DNA from: WTGA01 sp965231865
Lineage (GTDB): Bacteria > Pseudomonadota > Gammaproteobacteria > Arenicellales > Poriferihabitantaceae
Direction of reading: 5' to 3'
Assembly (NCBI GenBank): GCA_965231865.1
Contig: CBDDOJ010000001.1
Location: forward strand, 496,001 to 560,000
Length of the DNA stretch: 64,000 nt
A program made the translations under genes and the position numbers. Position 1 is the first letter of the stretch. Each line of letters starts with the position of its first letter. Shown here one piece after another: positions 61,974-64,000 of this stretch. The notes under the pieces were generated by a model. It was not told where the DNA came from and ran no database searches. It worked only from the letters and a program-made list of their open reading frames with translations.

Positions 61974-63065
61974 ATGAATAAGAAAATCCCCCTCCATATG
62001 GCCGCTGTTCAATTGGTCAGGCATGGGGGACTCGAAGCCCTTTGCTACCGGGAAGATGTCCCCACTCCAGTTGCGGGGAATGGAGAAGTTCTGATCAAGG
62101 TTGCCGCTGCCGGCATCAATAATACCGATATCAACACGCGCATCGGCTGGTACTCGAAAGAGGTCCGGGACAGTACCAGCACGGGAGGGGAAACCGGGTT
62201 TGGACTGCTTGATGATGAAGATGCCGCCTGGTCCGATGTGCCCATCGCCTTTCCCCGTATTCAGGGTGCTGACTGCTGCGGAGTCATTGTAGAGACTGGA
62301 CAAGGAGTTCATCCCGCAAGGGTCGGTGAGCGCGTAATCGTACGAAGCATGATGCACAGCGTTGACAGTCCTCCCTTTGAATGCCAAACATTCGGCTCGG
62401 AGTGCGACGGGGCATTCGCCCAGTACACAAAGGCCCCTTCTGTGGAAACCCACAAAGTGGACTGTTCCTGGTCGGATGCGGAACTGGCCTCCATCCCATG
62501 TGCCTACTCAACCGCAGAAAACATGTTGCACCGGGCGTCAGTGGGACCCGAACGCATACTGATCACGGGAGCTTCCGGTGGGGTTGGGTCTGCAGCTGTT
62601 CAGCTTGCCAAACGCAGGGGAGCCCATGTGACTGCCATCGCCAGCGTATCCAAAACAGACAGCCTGCTCACAATCGGCGCCGACGAAGTGATCGACAGGA
62701 ATACCACTGTTACGGATGCCTTTGGAACGGACCATTTTGATGTGGTGATTGATCTGGTTGCAGGACCGGCATGGCCGTCTCTGCTTGAGGTGCTGAAAAG
62801 GGGCGGACGGTATGCCGCCGCAGGTGCGATTGCCGGACCATTGGTTGAACTCGATGTCCGCACTCTTTATCTCAAGGACCTGACACTGATCGGCTGTACA
62901 TTCCAGGAGAATGTCGTATTTGAAAATCTTGTTCGCTACATTGAGCGCGGCGAAATTCGTCCCATCGTGGCCAAGACGTTTCCATTGAGTGATATCCGCA
63001 AGGCCCAGGTCGAATTTCTGGAAAAGAAATTTACCGGAAAACTCGTTCTTCTCCCTCCGGCCTGA
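61974..63065 (+). CDS. Zinc-type alcohol dehydrogenase/quinone oxidoreductase family protein
   Basis: A 363-residue MDR-family protein. The N-terminal GroES-like domain has GNGEVLIKVAAAGINNTDINTRIG and PRIQGADCCGVIVETGQGVHPARVGERVIV. The cofactor domain has RILITGASGGVGSAAVQLAKRRGAHVTAIAS (GxxGxxG), FDVVIDLVAGPAWPSLLEVLKRGGRYAAAGAIAGP and a C-terminal FPLSDIRKAQVEFLEKKFTGKLVL. The usual structural-zinc cysteine cluster is absent and the catalytic-zinc ligands are unclear. Activity as an NADPH-dependent quinone, enoyl or aldehyde reductase is as likely as alcohol dehydrogenation. Confidence 0.85.
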   Translation: MNKKIPLHMAAVQLVRHGGLEALCYREDVPTPVAGNGEVLIKVAAAGINNTDINTRIGWYSKEVRDSTSTGGETGFGLLDDEDAAWSDVPIAFPRIQGADCCGVIVETGQGVHPARVGERVIVRSMMHSVDSPPFECQTFGSECDGAFAQYTKAPSVETHKVDCSWSDAELASIPCAYSTAENMLHRASVGPERILITGASGGVGSAAVQLAKRRGAHVTAIASVSKTDSLLTIGADEVIDRNTTVTDAFGTDHFDVVIDLVAGPAWPSLLEVLKRGGRYAAAGAIAGPLVELDVRTLYLKDLTLIGCTFQENVVFENLVRYIERGEIRPIVAKTFPLSDIRKAQVEFLEKKFTGKLVLLPPA

Positions 63066-63161
63066 ATCGAACCCGGAACAGACCATTCCATTCGCTACAA
63101 AAGCCGGAAGTCATACCGATCATCGTGGCTGGAACCATGATGCCGGACCCCGTCGGTCCCC

Positions 63162-64000
63162 TCAACGATCCAAAATCAAACTCATCGATTTCCCAAAGAA
63201 TACGCTGTCGTCTTCGGCCAAACGTTCCAGTACGTCGAAGTGGTCGGCTTCGGGGACATCGTAACGCTCCATGGAACGTTCTGAAGTCGCGTACTGCGCG
63301 GCATACTGGTTGGACTGACGCAAAAATTCTGCGGTCTCACCGCCCCCCACTGCAATCAGTTGCGGGGCGTTTGTTACCGGAGGCTGAAAAACCGGGCTTT
63401 GCTCGATGGCTTCCGCTATATCCATCCGGGGACCCTGATTGAGCGAGGTATGCACCAAGGGTTCCAGTTCAAATACGCCGGAAACCGGAATTCCCCCACG
63501 CACAAGCCCCGTCGGCAATGCCGCATTGAATGCAGGCCAGTCCGTGGCCATCATCATCGCTGTCAGATGGCCACCAGCGGAATGCCCCATCACAAACAGC
63601 CTGTCCCTTGAAAAACCAAGGCCAGATGCGTTCAGCCAGGTCCATGCCACCGCCTTCCTGATTTGTGGTGGAATCTCGCCAATCCGTACAGATGGCGTAA
63701 GGCTGTAATTCAGGATGGCCACGGAAACACCGTTCCTGACAAAGGCTTCCGCAACAAAGCTGTACAGGTTTTTATCCCCGCGCTGCCAATACCCGCCATG
63801 GATATACATGACCACGGGGCCGTCCGGGTCGCCACCGGGAAAAAAATCCAGTTTCTCCCGCTCCCCCTCGCCATAGGCAAGATCCGTTCTCGCCCCGGAA
63901 CGAAGACGGTATGCTTCACTGCGGACCCTCCAGCCTTCTGCCATATCCGCAAAATCCGGGCCTCTGCGGGCAACCAGGTTATATTCCGCCTCAAGGGCCT
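63162..64000 (-). CDS. Alpha/beta hydrolase, kynurenine formamidase-like (cut by window edge)
   Basis: The frame continues without a stop to the right edge. The internal ATG at 63944 is probably not the true start, because the upstream codons read ALEAEYNLVARRGPDFAD, matching the family N terminus. Core features are VVMYIHGGYWQRGDKNLYSFVAEAF (HGGYW oxyanion motif), LFVMGHSAGGHLTAMMM (nucleophile Ser) and a late DVPEADHFDVLERLAE with the catalytic His. Homologues include bacterial arylformamidase and carbamate or ester hydrolases. It converges with the dehydrogenase gene. The substrate is unknown. Confidence 0.84.
   Translation of the reverse strand, partial: ALEAEYNLVARRGPDFADMAEGWRVRSEAYRLRSGARTDLAYGEGEREKLDFFPGGDPDGPVVMYIHGGYWQRGDKNLYSFVAEAFVRNGVSVAILNYSLTPSVRIGEIPPQIRKAVAWTWLNASGLGFSRDRLFVMGHSAGGHLTAMMMATDWPAFNAALPTGLVRGGIPVSGVFELEPLVHTSLNQGPRMDIAEAIEQSPVFQPPVTNAPQLIAVGGGETAEFLRQSNQYAAQYATSERSMERYDVPEADHFDVLERLAEDDSVFFGKSMSLILDR

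Noticed and set aside
1..64000. CRISPR arrays, rRNA genes or a replication origin
   Set aside because: No regularly spaced repeats, rRNA-like sequence or DnaA-box cluster was seen.

Overview
The window looks like a gammaproteobacterial chromosome with roughly even to slightly GC-rich composition. The hrcA-nadK-recN-bamE neighbourhood, ampD, the gamma-type gshA, the DusA-type dihydrouridine synthase and ppk1 support this. A divergent cbbR/phosphoribulokinase pair suggests Calvin-cycle capacity. Ectoine and organosulfur catabolism genes suggest a marine or saline mixotroph. The genus cannot be named from the sequence.

Layout. 1-1044: a truncated ISNCY-type transposase, a broken AlbA/Schlafen-type gene and tRNA-Phe. 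1122-3089: cbbR and prk. 3095-7282: leftward ampD, CYTH protein and two tandem CNNM/CorC-type membrane proteins. 7487-9673: ppk1. 9702-12894: leftward UPF0434, sterol-desaturase-like, class IV aminotransferase and dusA. 13036-16033: gshA and a trans-sulfuration enzyme. 16282-16573: tRNA-Arg(CCU) split by a 216-nt group I intron. 16748-23358: a signalling/transport block with a substrate-binding protein, a large sensor-MFS fusion and a Cache-type class III cyclase. 23428-27097: tungsten aldehyde ferredoxin oxidoreductase and an SLC13-type carrier. 27304-32613: the housekeeping block DUF1285, hrcA, nadK, recN, GNAT and bamE. 32682-38668: a leftward ectoine/hydroxyectoine catabolic operon (eutA, a PhyH dioxygenase, eutB, eutC, doeA, doeB). 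39105-39686: a cysteine-dioxygenase-like cupin.

39759-49978 is the most unusual part. It holds eight closely packed rightward genes: a type III-like DNA methyltransferase, an OLD-like AAA ATPase, a PIN nuclease, a three-domain ubiquitin-like protein, an E2-fold protein, a JAB-E1 fusion, a DUF6527 protein and a type III Res-like helicase/nuclease. It reads as a composite anti-phage system in which a complete ubiquitin-like conjugation/deconjugation cassette lies between the modification and restriction genes of one operon. The E2-like protein contains no cysteine at all. The E1 half has no cysteine where the catalytic one is expected. The ubiquitin-like protein ends in Gly followed by a three-residue tail that probably has to be removed. 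The AAA-PIN pair could be the toxic effector arm.

50329-64000 is a catabolic region. It has a kinase/class III aminotransferase fusion, a TSUP exporter, a second small-molecule kinase, an FAD amine oxidase, a luciferase-like monooxygenase, an alpha/beta hydrolase, an Xsc-like TPP enzyme, a TauD-like dioxygenase, a zinc-type alcohol dehydrogenase homologue and a formamidase-like hydrolase cut by the window edge. Together they suggest breakdown of an amino- or sulfonate-containing osmolyte, with sulfite export as one plausible output.
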